The notes beneath the pieces are model-generated. The model saw nothing but the letters and a program-made list of their open reading frames with translations. It had not been told where the DNA came from and made no database searches. From Cryobacterium sp. Y57 (lineage in GTDB: Bacteria > Actinomycetota > Actinomycetes > Actinomycetales > Microbacteriaceae), in NCBI RefSeq assembly GCF_002929505.1, contig NZ_PJJL01000054.1:2284-59741 (forward strand): DNA of 57,458 nt. The letters run 5' to 3'. Position 1 is the stretch's first letter. Every line of letters begins with the position of its first letter. Both the position numbers and the translations under genes were made by a program. Of this stretch, positions 49,874 through 57,458 are shown piece after piece.

Positions 49874-49912
49874 CGCGCTATATCGCGTGTTGTGAAGACA
49901 CGATATAGCGCG
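49874..49912. promoter_or_regulatory. PadR-type operator upstream of DUF4097-padR operon
   Basis: CGCGCTATATCG (49874-49885) and CGATATAGCGCG (49901-49912) are perfect 12-bp reverse complements with a 15-base spacer, 28 bases upstream of the DUF4097 start. TATATCG/CGATATA half-sites are AT-rich against the background and typical of PadR operators. The element also lies before the divergently read strand of the CPBP gene end, so it serves the DUF4097-padR operon. Confidence 0.72.
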
Positions 49913-49933
49913 TTCCTGAGAGGTGCACGAGCG

Positions 49934-50728
49934 TCAGTACAGAAAAATGGCCAGCCAGTTGCGATTGTGAGCGTGCACGAGCACGAGGAACACCACCAGG
50001 TCGAAGAGCAGGTGCACGCAGACGACATAGGTCAGCGATCGGGTGCGGGCGAAGGTGTATCCCTGCAGCAGCGCGAACGGCACGGTCAGCAGCGGACCCC
50101 ACGACTGGTAGCCGAGCTCCCAGAGGAACGACGAGAAGATCACGGCCTGCAGGATATTCGCCTGCCAGTCGGGGAAATGCCGCCGCAGCAGGGCGAACGC
50201 GATGCAGATGAAGAACAGTTCATCCCAGATGCCCACAAAACCCACACCCACGAACAGCCGGGCGATCTCATCGGGCGTGGTCACCGCTGGCCAGTTCTGG
50301 TACGCACCGCTTCCGATGAAATAGCTCGGCAGAATAAGATATCCGAGCAGCACCACGAGCGGCAGGTAGGCCCGTTCGAGCCTGGTCCAGCGCTGCCCGG
50401 TGCGAATCGGAAATCGAATCGCGTGGTCCCCAAAGTAGTAGCGCGAGAGCAGGTACGGCACGAGCACCGACAGGCTCAGTACCGTGCCCATGAGCGCGAT
50501 GTTGGGGTAGCTGATGTTCGCCGCGACCGAGATCGAGCTGATGATGCCAAGACCAATGGCAAGCAGCAACAGGTCACGAAACAAAGCCCGGTCGATCAGA
50601 AACGCGAGCACGAGCGCTGCGGCCAGCGTCGCGTAGCCGGGAAGCGGCATCCGCAAGGCACAGAGCAGCACAGCGGATGCGCTCACCAGCGCCGCCGGAA
50701 CCAGCCCCCACCGCGCCCTTTCGCCCAT
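49934..50728 (-). CDS. CPBP family intramembrane protein (protease-like)
   Basis: A 264-residue protein with seven to eight membrane helices. The Abi/CPBP motifs are present but altered: IWDELFFICIAFALLRRHFP replaces the usual EExxxR motif 1 with Asp-Glu, while SSFLWELGY (motif 2) and CVHLLFDLVVF (H-x3-D, motif 3) are close to normal. Active members are intramembrane endopeptidases related to Rce1; the D-for-E change could lower or abolish activity. It is on the same strand as, and 88 bases upstream of, the DUF4097 gene, but the PadR operator lies between, so it is probably a separate unit. Confidence 0.78.
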   Translation of the reverse strand: MGERARWGLVPAALVSASAVLLCALRMPLPGYATLAAALVLAFLIDRALFRDLLLLAIGLGIISSISVAANISYPNIALMGTVLSLSVLVPYLLSRYYFGDHAIRFPIRTGQRWTRLERAYLPLVVLLGYLILPSYFIGSGAYQNWPAVTTPDEIARLFVGVGFVGIWDELFFICIAFALLRRHFPDWQANILQAVIFSSFLWELGYQSWGPLLTVPFALLQGYTFARTRSLTYVVCVHLLFDLVVFLVLVHAHNRNWLAIFLY

Positions 50729-50869
50729 GCTGCACCCTACCGAGAGCAGCGCCCAATTCCGAGAGATCGGGCAAACGGTTGCGTGGCACCGCGATGCGGG
50801 CGACTGGATGCTTCACCACGCCGGCAGCAACGATTCTGTGGCACTCGCGGGAGGGCCTAGATTTTAGGG

Positions 50870-52048
50870 ATGACCCGTCTACCCCCTGCGAGCGACCCCG
50901 TCACGATTTTGCAGCAGCTCGTGCGCATCGATTCGGTCAATCCCGACCTCGTGCCGGGAGCCTCGGGGGAGGGCGAGATCGCGATCTGGTGCAGTGAATG
51001 GCTGCGGCAGCACGGTTTCGACGTCACGGTGCTGGAGCAGACCCCCGGGCGCCCGTCGGTCGTCGGCGTGAAGCGCGGCACCGGCACCGGCACCGGCACC
51101 GGCCGCTCACTCATGCTCAACGCCCACCTCGATACGGTCGGCGTCGCTTTCGGCGCGATCGATCCGTTCAGCGGCGATCTCCGAGACGGCCGGGTGTACG
51201 GGCGCGGGGCCGTCGATACCAAGAGCGGGGTCGCGGCCATTCTTGTGGCGGCGGCGCGGGCATCCGCTGGTGAGTTGGCCGGGGATGTGATCGTGACGTT
51301 GGTCGCCGACGAAGAATTCGGCAGCATCGGCACCGAGGAGGTGCTGCGCAGCTTTCGGGCCGACGCCGCCCTGGTGGTCGAGCCGAGCAGCCTCGAACTC
51401 ACCACAGCGCACCGCGGCTTCGCCTGGTTTGAACTCGAGCTGACCGGCCGCGCCGCACACGGCTCACAGCCCGAGCTCGGCGTCGACGCCATCTGGCATG
51501 CCGGCCTCGTGTTACGCGCCCTCGACGGCCTGCAGCAACGGCTCAACGCAGCCCCGGCGCATGCCACCCTGGGCCACGGCGCCGTTCGGGTGTCGCAGAT
51601 TGCCGGCGGCGACGACGCGGCCACGGTCGCTGCTCGCTGCGTACTCACCGTCGAACGACGGATGCTGCCCGGTCAGTCACCCGAGAGTGTCGAGACCGAA
51701 TTGCTCGCACTCTTGACCGCGTTGACTGTGGAAGAACCGCAGTTCCAGTTCGCGCTGACCAGACTGGTGGCCCGCGCTGCCTTTGAGGCCGAGCCGCAAT
51801 GGCCTATCGTGCGGGCGCTGACGGCCAATGCGCAGCGGGTCCTCGGGCACCCAGCGGTCACGCGAGGCGAACCGTTCTGGACCGACGCGGGACTCATTCT
51901 TGAAGCCGGCATACCCTGCGTCGTTTTCGGCGCCGACGGTGAAGGTCTGCACGCCGACATCGAGTGGGCTGACGCGCAATCGGTGCGGGCGCTCGCCGAG
52001 ATTCTCGAGGGCACGATCACCGAGTTCTGCGGGCTTGCAGCCATCTGA
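50870..52048 (+). CDS. M20 family metallopeptidase (ArgE/DapE-like)
   Basis: A 392-residue di-zinc hydrolase. Metal ligands are visible: His in LNAHLDTVG, bridging Asp in GRGAVDTKSG, catalytic Glu and ligand Glu in VADEEFGS, VVEPSS, and the final His in EGLHADIEW. The dimerisation domain contains HRGFAWFELELTGRAAHGSQPELGVDAI. It removes an acyl group from an amino acid or dipeptide (acetylornithine deacetylase, succinyl-DAP desuccinylase or a peptidase); the substrate is not evident. A GTGTGTGTG run at residues about 71-79 comes from a GGCACC-type tandem repeat in the DNA (51076-51102). Confidence 0.9.
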   Translation: MTRLPPASDPVTILQQLVRIDSVNPDLVPGASGEGEIAIWCSEWLRQHGFDVTVLEQTPGRPSVVGVKRGTGTGTGTGRSLMLNAHLDTVGVAFGAIDPFSGDLRDGRVYGRGAVDTKSGVAAILVAAARASAGELAGDVIVTLVADEEFGSIGTEEVLRSFRADAALVVEPSSLELTTAHRGFAWFELELTGRAAHGSQPELGVDAIWHAGLVLRALDGLQQRLNAAPAHATLGHGAVRVSQIAGGDDAATVAARCVLTVERRMLPGQSPESVETELLALLTALTVEEPQFQFALTRLVARAAFEAEPQWPIVRALTANAQRVLGHPAVTRGEPFWTDAGLILEAGIPCVVFGADGEGLHADIEWADAQSVRALAEILEGTITEFCGLAAI

Positions 52049-52143
52049 TCCGCTTGACCGCTTGACCTGGGGAAGACGGAGTGTGCGCGCGACCTGATGT
52101 TGTCCTCCGTCGACCGCATCCTTTCGCGCACCGTTCGGCGCCC

Positions 52144-52758
52144 CTAGGCGGTTGTGGCGGGGGCGGGATCGGCCGCGCGGACGGCACGCTTGATTGCGAA
52201 GAGTGGGATCGTGCGCTGGCAGAGAGGGCCGATCAGTACGGCGAACAGTGCGGTGCCGATTCCCACGTTGCCTCCGAGCGCCCAGCCGATGCCGAGCACG
52301 ATCACCTCGATGCCGGTACGCACGATCCAGATCTTCCAGCCGGTGCGCTTGTGCAGGCCGGTCATCAGGCCATCGCGCGGGCCGGGGCCGAAGTGCGCCC
52401 CGATATAGAGGCCGGTGGCGACGGCCACGGTCAGGAGACCGATAGCGAACAGCACGATGCGCGCCCAGAGATCGAGGTTGGCAGGAATCAGCCACAGGCC
52501 TACATCGGCTGCCGGCCCCACGAGCACGGCGTTCAGCAGCGTTCCGGCACCGGGCTTTTGTCGAATGGGAATCCACAGCAGGAGCACGACCCCGCTCAGC
52601 AGAATCGTGATCAGCCCGAAGCCGAGCTGCGTGTGATTGTCGATCCCCTGGGTGAGCACATCCCAGGGGGCCACGCCGATACCAGCGCGCACAATCAGTG
52701 CAATGCCGATTCCGTAGAGAAAAAGGCCAATCAGCAATTGGATCAGTCGACGAGTCAC
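52144..52758 (-). CDS. YczE/YitT-like membrane protein
   Basis: A 204-residue protein with about five membrane segments. The N-terminus RLIQLLIGLFLYGIGIALIVRAGIGVAPWDVLTQGI and the later YIGAHFGPGPRDGLMTGLHKRTG are signatures of the YczE family. The biochemical role is unknown; in Bacillus, YczE affects synthesis of some secondary metabolites. The start is GTG 52758. It is convergent with the M20 peptidase gene and divergent from the RND permease, with about 50 bases between starts. Confidence 0.9.
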   Translation of the reverse strand: MTRRLIQLLIGLFLYGIGIALIVRAGIGVAPWDVLTQGIDNHTQLGFGLITILLSGVVLLLWIPIRQKPGAGTLLNAVLVGPAADVGLWLIPANLDLWARIVLFAIGLLTVAVATGLYIGAHFGPGPRDGLMTGLHKRTGWKIWIVRTGIEVIVLGIGWALGGNVGIGTALFAVLIGPLCQRTIPLFAIKRAVRAADPAPATTA

Positions 52759-52810
52759 GAGGATTCAGTCTAAAGGTCGGGCGCACTGTGTGTACTGGCA
52801 TACTGAGCGG

Positions 52811-55800
52811 GTGCATTTTCTCGCGGTAGTGAGCATGAAGAACCGGGCACTGATCGCCCTCATCACCATTGTGGCGGCCGTGTTCGGCAGCCTGGCCCTG
52901 ACCGGCCTCAAGCAGGAGCTCATTCCGTCCTTGCAGCTCCCGCAGCTGCTCGTGTCGACCAGCTACCCGGGGGCGTCGCCGCAGGTCGTCAACGACGACG
53001 TTTCAACCCCGATCGAGACCGCCATCCAGGGCCTCGTCGGCCTCGAAACGACATCGACGACGAGCAACACCAACTCGTCGCTGGTGAGCGCCACGTTCAC
53101 CTACGGCACCGACCTGGTCAAGGCCGAATCCCGAATCGACCAGGCAATCAACCGCATTAAGAGCGTGCTGCCGGCCGACGTCGACCCGCAGGTGATCAGC
53201 GGCAGTATCGATGACTTTCCGGTGATCTCGCTCGCGGTCGCCTCGAGTGACACCGTGGCGCTCGCTGACCAGTTGAAGCGCAGCGTGCTCGGTGACATTC
53301 GGGACGTGGCCGGCGTGCGCGACGCCGCCCTGGTCGGCGATATCGGCCGCCGCGTCACGATCACGCCCAACGTCGATGAGCTCGCCGCGCGCGGGTGGAG
53401 CACGCAAAACCTCCGGGATGCACTCCAGCAGAACGGGTCGCTGGTTCCGGCCGGCGCCATCACCGAGGGTGACACGACATTGTCCGTGCAGGCCGGCAGC
53501 AAACTCGGCTCGGTCGAGGACATCGTCGCGCTCCCGCTCGTGGCCAGCTCGGCCGGCTTCACCGGCGCCGGCGTCGGTGCTGGCATCGGTGCCGCAGCGG
53601 ATGCCGCCCCCACAACCATCGGCGACGTCGCGACGGTCGCCCTGGTGCAAAACCCGATCACCAGCATTTCCCGGGTAAACGGCAAACCGGCCCTCACTAT
53701 CGCCGTCACCAAGGTGCCCGCCGCGAACACGGTCGACGTGTCCAGGGCGGTGCGTGCGATCCTGCCGCAGCTCGAGGCGGCCGTCGCACCGGCCACGTTC
53801 ACGGTCGTGTTCGACCAGGCGCCGTTCATCCAGCAGTCGATAGACGCACTCACCCAGGAAGGTCTGCTCGGTCTCGGCTTCGCGGTCATCGTGATTCTGC
53901 TGTTTCTGCTTTCGGTGCGCGCCACCCTTGTCACCGCCATTTCGATTCCGACCTCGGTACTGATCACCTTCATCGGCTTACAGGGAGTGGGATATTCGCT
54001 CAATATCCTCACCCTCGGAGCGCTCACGATCGCCATCGGCCGGGTTGTCGACGACTCGATCGTGGTCATTGAAAACATCAAACGGCACCTTGTTGCCGGC
54101 GCCGACCGCGCCGCCACGATCGTCTTCGCGGTGCGCGAAGTGGCGGGGGCCATCACCGCGTCGACGGTCACCACGGTCACGGTGTTCCTGCCGATCTCCT
54201 TCGTTGGCGGATCGACCGGGGAATTGTTTCGCCCATTCGCGCTCACCGTGACGATCGCCCTGCTCGCCTCGCTGCTCGTGTCACTGACCATCGTTCCCGT
54301 GCTCGCGTTCTGGTTTTTGCGGGCGCCGAGAACTCTGGTGGCTGTCGATGATGAGCGCCCCACCGACCTGGCACCCGGAATCGTGCCGCAGGAGGCAGCC
54401 ACTGCCGGATTGGCCCCTGCTGGCTTGGCCGCTGACGGCGTGCTCGGTGCCGGTCCGGCTGCGGTGGATCACGCGCTCGCTCCGGCGAACGGCGCCCACT
54501 CGCGGCACGCAGCAGCGGCATCCGCTTCAATCGGGCTATCGGCAGCAGCCGAGGCCGGAGAGAACCCGGGACGGCTGCAGCAGAGGTATCTGCCGGTCAT
54601 TCGATTCACGCTCAAGCATGCCGTCGCGACGCTGCTGCTAGCGGTTCTCGTGCTCGGCGGAACGGCCGCGCTCGTGCCGTTCATGAAGGTGAACTTTCTC
54701 GGGTCAACCGGGCAGAACACCTTTCGAGTGACGCAAACACTGCCAGTGGGCAGCAGCTTGGCCGCGCAGGATGCGGCATCCGCTTCGGTCGAGACCGCGC
54801 TGCAGGGCCTCGACGGTATCGACATCGTGCAGCTGTCGATCGGCGGCGGAAGCGCAGCGAGCGCGTTCCGCGGCGGTGCGCCCAGCTCGAGCGCCGTGAC
54901 CTATTCGATCACCACAGCCGACGGTGCCAACGCCGATGCGGTGCAAAACCAGGCGCGCACAGCACTGGCGGCACTGGGCGACGTGGGCGAGATCTCGGTG
55001 GCTGCGGCAAGCGGATTCGGGGCCTCCTCCGACATCGCCGTCGAAATCACGGCCGCAACGGATGCCGACCTCCAGACCGCGACGACGTCCATTCTCACTG
55101 CAGTGCAAAAACTCGGGGCGATCAGGGAGAGCGCGAACACTCTCGCCTCCTCGCTTCCGTACCTGGCCGTCACGGTCGACCGGAAGGCTGCGGCTGCTGC
55201 CGGGTTGAGCGAATTCGCTCTCGGCACGCTCGTGTCACGGGCCATGCAGCCGAGCTCCATTGGATCGCTTGTGATCGACGAGACCAACCTGACCGTGTAC
55301 CTGTCGGCGCAGTCGCCGCCGACGACATCCGCTGATCTCGCAGCCCTGCAGATCCCGACCCGCGCAGGATCGGTCGCCCTCGACACCCTCGCCACCGTTG
55401 AACAGGTCGAGGGACCGAGCACCCTCACGACGACGAAGGGGCTGCGCACGGCGACCGTCTCGGCGACTCCCGCGAGCGATGATCTGGGCACGGCAAACGC
55501 GCAGCTGAGCCAGATGCTCGTTGACACGAAGCTGCCGACCGGAGCGACCGCGACGCTTGGCGGGGTCAGCGCCGATCAGGCCGAGGCATTTCAGCAGCTT
55601 GGAGTGGCGATGCTGGTGGCCATTCTCATCGTCTACATCGTGATGGTGGCAACGTTCCGGTCGCTGCTGCAACCGCTGCTGCTGCTCGTGTCGGTGCCGT
55701 TCGCGGCGACCGGGGCGATCGCGCTCCAGGTCGTAACCGGCATTCCGCTGGGCGTGCCATCCCTGATCGGGGTGCTCATGCTGATCGGGATCGTGGTGAC

Positions 55801-56110
55801 CAACGCCATCGTGCTGGTCGACCTGGTCAACCAGTACCGGCGGCGCGGCCTGGCGGTGTTCGACGCACTGGTCGCCGGCGCGAGCCGCAGGCTGCGGCCC
55901 ATTCTGATGACGGCGCTCGCCACCATCTTCGCCCTGGTGCCGATGGCGATCGGCCTCACCGGCCACGGAGGATTCATCTCCCAGCCGCTCGCCCTCGTGG
56001 TCATCGGCGGGCTCGTCTCCTCGACTGTGCTGACCCTGATCGTGCTTCCGGTGCTCTACCTACTGGTCGAAGGCGCCCGAGAGCGGCGCGCTCTGCGTCG
56101 GATCGCCTGA
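52811..56110 (+). CDS. RND-family efflux permease, HAE1-like, stand-alone
   Basis: About 1,099 residues with the two-fold RND plan: helix 1, large periplasmic-type loop, helices 2-6, then repeat. The first half has LGFAVIVILLFLLSVRATLVTAISIPTSVLITFIGLQ and GRVVDDSIVVIENIKRHL (acidic pair in helix 4). The second half has VAILIVYIVMVATFRSLLQPLLLLVSVPFAATGAIALQ and GIVVTNAIVLVDLVNQYRRRGL. A cytoplasmic linker (residues about 505-590) is long and Ala-rich. Proton-driven export of drugs or lipids is expected. No membrane-fusion or outer-membrane partner is present, which fits a monoderm host. GTG 52811 (MHFLAVVSMKNRALIALI) is preferred to 52790. Confidence 0.9.
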   Translation: MHFLAVVSMKNRALIALITIVAAVFGSLALTGLKQELIPSLQLPQLLVSTSYPGASPQVVNDDVSTPIETAIQGLVGLETTSTTSNTNSSLVSATFTYGTDLVKAESRIDQAINRIKSVLPADVDPQVISGSIDDFPVISLAVASSDTVALADQLKRSVLGDIRDVAGVRDAALVGDIGRRVTITPNVDELAARGWSTQNLRDALQQNGSLVPAGAITEGDTTLSVQAGSKLGSVEDIVALPLVASSAGFTGAGVGAGIGAAADAAPTTIGDVATVALVQNPITSISRVNGKPALTIAVTKVPAANTVDVSRAVRAILPQLEAAVAPATFTVVFDQAPFIQQSIDALTQEGLLGLGFAVIVILLFLLSVRATLVTAISIPTSVLITFIGLQGVGYSLNILTLGALTIAIGRVVDDSIVVIENIKRHLVAGADRAATIVFAVREVAGAITASTVTTVTVFLPISFVGGSTGELFRPFALTVTIALLASLLVSLTIVPVLAFWFLRAPRTLVAVDDERPTDLAPGIVPQEAATAGLAPAGLAADGVLGAGPAAVDHALAPANGAHSRHAAAASASIGLSAAAEAGENPGRLQQRYLPVIRFTLKHAVATLLLAVLVLGGTAALVPFMKVNFLGSTGQNTFRVTQTLPVGSSLAAQDAASASVETALQGLDGIDIVQLSIGGGSAASAFRGGAPSSSAVTYSITTADGANADAVQNQARTALAALGDVGEISVAAASGFGASSDIAVEITAATDADLQTATTSILTAVQKLGAIRESANTLASSLPYLAVTVDRKAAAAAGLSEFALGTLVSRAMQPSSIGSLVIDETNLTVYLSAQSPPTTSADLAALQIPTRAGSVALDTLATVEQVEGPSTLTTTKGLRTATVSATPASDDLGTANAQLSQMLVDTKLPTGATATLGGVSADQAEAFQQLGVAMLVAILIVYIVMVATFRSLLQPLLLLVSVPFAATGAIALQVVTGIPLGVPSLIGVLMLIGIVVTNAIVLVDLVNQYRRRGLAVFDALVAGASRRLRPILMTALATIFALVPMAIGLTGHGGFISQPLALVVIGGLVSSTVLTLIVLPVLYLLVEGARERRALRRIA

Positions 56111-56177
56111 GTTCAGCCGAATCAAACCCTTCCCCGCCTGTTCCAGGCCCGCAAGGTCAGGCGGCTGCGCCGTGCCC

Positions 56178-57458
56178 TCAACGGCCGAGAACGACGCCGC
56201 GGTTGAGAAAGAATGATTGCGGGTCGATGCGCACGCCATCGACCCGAACCTCGACGTGGGAGTGGCAGCCGGTAGACAGACCGGTGCTGCCGACGCTGCC
56301 AATCTGCTGGCCGGCGGTGACCAGATCACCGGCAGCGACCAGGGTGTCACCGCTGGCGAGGTGGGCGTAGCCCGTCTGCACACCCTCCCCATGGTCGATC
56401 AAAATCCAATTGCCGTAACTCCCCACGGAGCCCGCTGCCCGCACGATTCCCGACGTGGCTGCAAAAACGGGTGCCCGACAGCTCGCCCCGATATCAGTGC
56501 CGTAATGGAACGCGCCAACTCCGGGGAGCGGACGAATCGGGCGTGGCCCGAAGTCATCCGTTATGGCACCCTGCACGGGGTTGGCCCAACCCTGCTCGTT
56601 GAGCTGACCAAGATCGGTGCGAATGATCGGGCGCACATCGAGTGCCGCCAGGGTTGCGGCGGCGTTCGATGCCTGCGATGCTGCGGTGACGAGCGCCAGA
56701 CCTGCCGCCTCGAAGTCGCTCGAGGCTGCGTCGAATGTCGCCTGGCTTGCGTCGACGGGCAGTGAGCTGGCAGCAGCGCGCGTTTCGGCATCCTGCTGGT
56801 TGAGCTTGACTGATCGCGCCTGGTCGGCTTCGGCATGGGCCTGGACTGTGTCGATGTTGTCGGCCACGCGGTTCAGCTGGTCGAGCGTGCTGAGCTGGTC
56901 GAGCACGTTGCCGAGCGAGTGCCCGCCGAGAAAAACGTCGGCGATTCCGGCACCGTGTTGTTGCTGGGCGAGCCTGCGTGCGACCACTGCGAAGCTTTGG
57001 GCAGAGATTCGTGCTTGTTGCGAGGCCTCGACGGCGAGTCGGTGAACGAGAGTCGAGCGGCCCTGCGCGCTCGTCTGACTTGCTCGCGTTGCTGTCAGGT
57101 CGCCGCGAGCGGTGTCGAGCGCGGCTTGCATGGTTTGCGAGTGGGTGAGGGCCGTCGTCAACGCTGCGGCCCGTTCCACGCTGAGTTCCTGGGCGGAAGC
57201 GCGCTGGGCTGCGACCTGCGCGGCCGCGGCACGCTGTTCGGCGCGCGCTCGTGCGGCAGTCGCCCGGGCAGTGGCCGTCACCTGAGCGGATGCCGCAGCT
57301 TCTGCTTGAGCTGACGCCGTCACGATATCGGTGGGTGCGACCGGAATCGGATCGGTCGTCGGTCTGGGGGTTGGTCTGGGGGTTGGTTGCGGGGATACAG
57401 CCACCGGCGGGATGGGACCGTCAGTCGGTTCCGGCGAGGGGTCCGCCGGGGGGAGCGG
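56178..57458 (-). CDS. M23 family metallopeptidase with coiled coil (partial at edge)
   Basis: The frame is open to the window edge, so the N-terminus with its signal peptide lies outside. Visible part: a Pro/Thr-rich stretch, a long Ala/Gln-rich coiled coil (residues about 25-230 of the visible part), then a Peptidase_M23 domain with HYGTDIGASCRAPVFAATSGIV (H and D ligands), VLIDHGEGVQTGYAHL and SHVEVRVDG (H-x-H). Similar EnvC/NlpD-like proteins cut or activate cutting of peptidoglycan at division. The C-terminus ends NRGVVLGR, 68 bases from the convergent RND gene. A GTG at 57404 is in frame but not needed. Confidence 0.88.
   Translation of the reverse strand, partial: PLPPADPSPEPTDGPIPPVAVSPQPTPRPTPRPTTDPIPVAPTDIVTASAQAEAAASAQVTATARATAARARAEQRAAAAQVAAQRASAQELSVERAAALTTALTHSQTMQAALDTARGDLTATRASQTSAQGRSTLVHRLAVEASQQARISAQSFAVVARRLAQQQHGAGIADVFLGGHSLGNVLDQLSTLDQLNRVADNIDTVQAHAEADQARSVKLNQQDAETRAAASSLPVDASQATFDAASSDFEAAGLALVTAASQASNAAATLAALDVRPIIRTDLGQLNEQGWANPVQGAITDDFGPRPIRPLPGVGAFHYGTDIGASCRAPVFAATSGIVRAAGSVGSYGNWILIDHGEGVQTGYAHLASGDTLVAAGDLVTAGQQIGSVGSTGLSTGCHSHVEVRVDGVRIDPQSFFLNRGVVLGR

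Noticed and set aside
53101..54402. 433-codon open frame opposite the RND permease
   Set aside because: Ser/Thr/Arg-rich mirror of membrane-helix codons; a shadow.
1..57458. tRNA, rRNA or known riboswitch
   Set aside because: No cloverleaf-like segment, rRNA sequence or recognised riboswitch core was seen by eye. A covariance-model search would be needed to exclude them fully.

Overview
The window looks like chromosomal DNA of a high-GC actinobacterium, most likely a member of the Microbacteriaceae (Cryobacterium/Leifsonia-like). Pointers are the strong G/C bias at third codon positions, frequent GTG and TTG starts, many 4-base ATGA/GTGA overlaps, a DUF222/HNH gene, a DUF3073 gene beside purM, a PurS-type FGAM synthase, and a Pho box of the streptomycete direct-repeat type. 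The family assignment is inference. I saw no rRNA, tRNA or CRISPR array.

Layout. 1-4652: end of a signal peptidase I gene, a small membrane protein, a broken acetyltransferase, and an ABC exporter divergent from a histidine kinase/response regulator pair. 4817-7481: a tightly overlapping trio (ImmA/IrrE-like metallopeptidase, polytopic membrane protein, alpha/beta hydrolase). 7626-10713: aldehyde dehydrogenase and acyl-CoA ligase. 10799-17590: a phosphonate regulon with a Pho box, phnD, phnC, a double-length phnE, and three catabolic genes (FAD amine oxidase, phosphonatase-like hydrolase, zinc alcohol dehydrogenase). 17633-19809: a DUF3817 protein, a FUR-type operator, a decayed CobW GTPase gene and a small 2Fe-2S-like protein.

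20040-44207 holds scattered purine genes: purQ/purS, purC, purD with a sterol-carrier-like gene, and purF-purM. Between them lie catabolic cargo. One block is a kynurenine operon (kynA, amidohydrolase, kynU, divergent TetR gene). The other is a GntR-controlled transporter/CoA-transferase/carboxyltransferase operon that looks like an alternative malonate-use pathway. A DUF222/HNH gene (34105-39740) is split by an integrative element of about 3.9 kb (35657-39561). The element carries a RelA/SpoT-domain cargo gene, an HUH-type replication protein, a small coupled ORF and a large serine integrase. A 4-bp AACG repeat marks both junctions, and removing the element rejoins the HNH frame exactly.

44301-57458: DUF3073 protein, FAD/NAD oxidoreductase, KimA-like APC transporter with a large inverted repeat upstream, a PadR/DUF4097 pair with a clear palindromic operator, CPBP-family protein, M20 peptidase, YczE protein, a stand-alone RND permease, and a partial M23 peptidase at the right edge.

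The best candidates for something new are the small integrative element with its alarmone-synthetase cargo, the peptidase/membrane/hydrolase trio, and the alternative phosphonate, malonate and kynurenine pathway variants.
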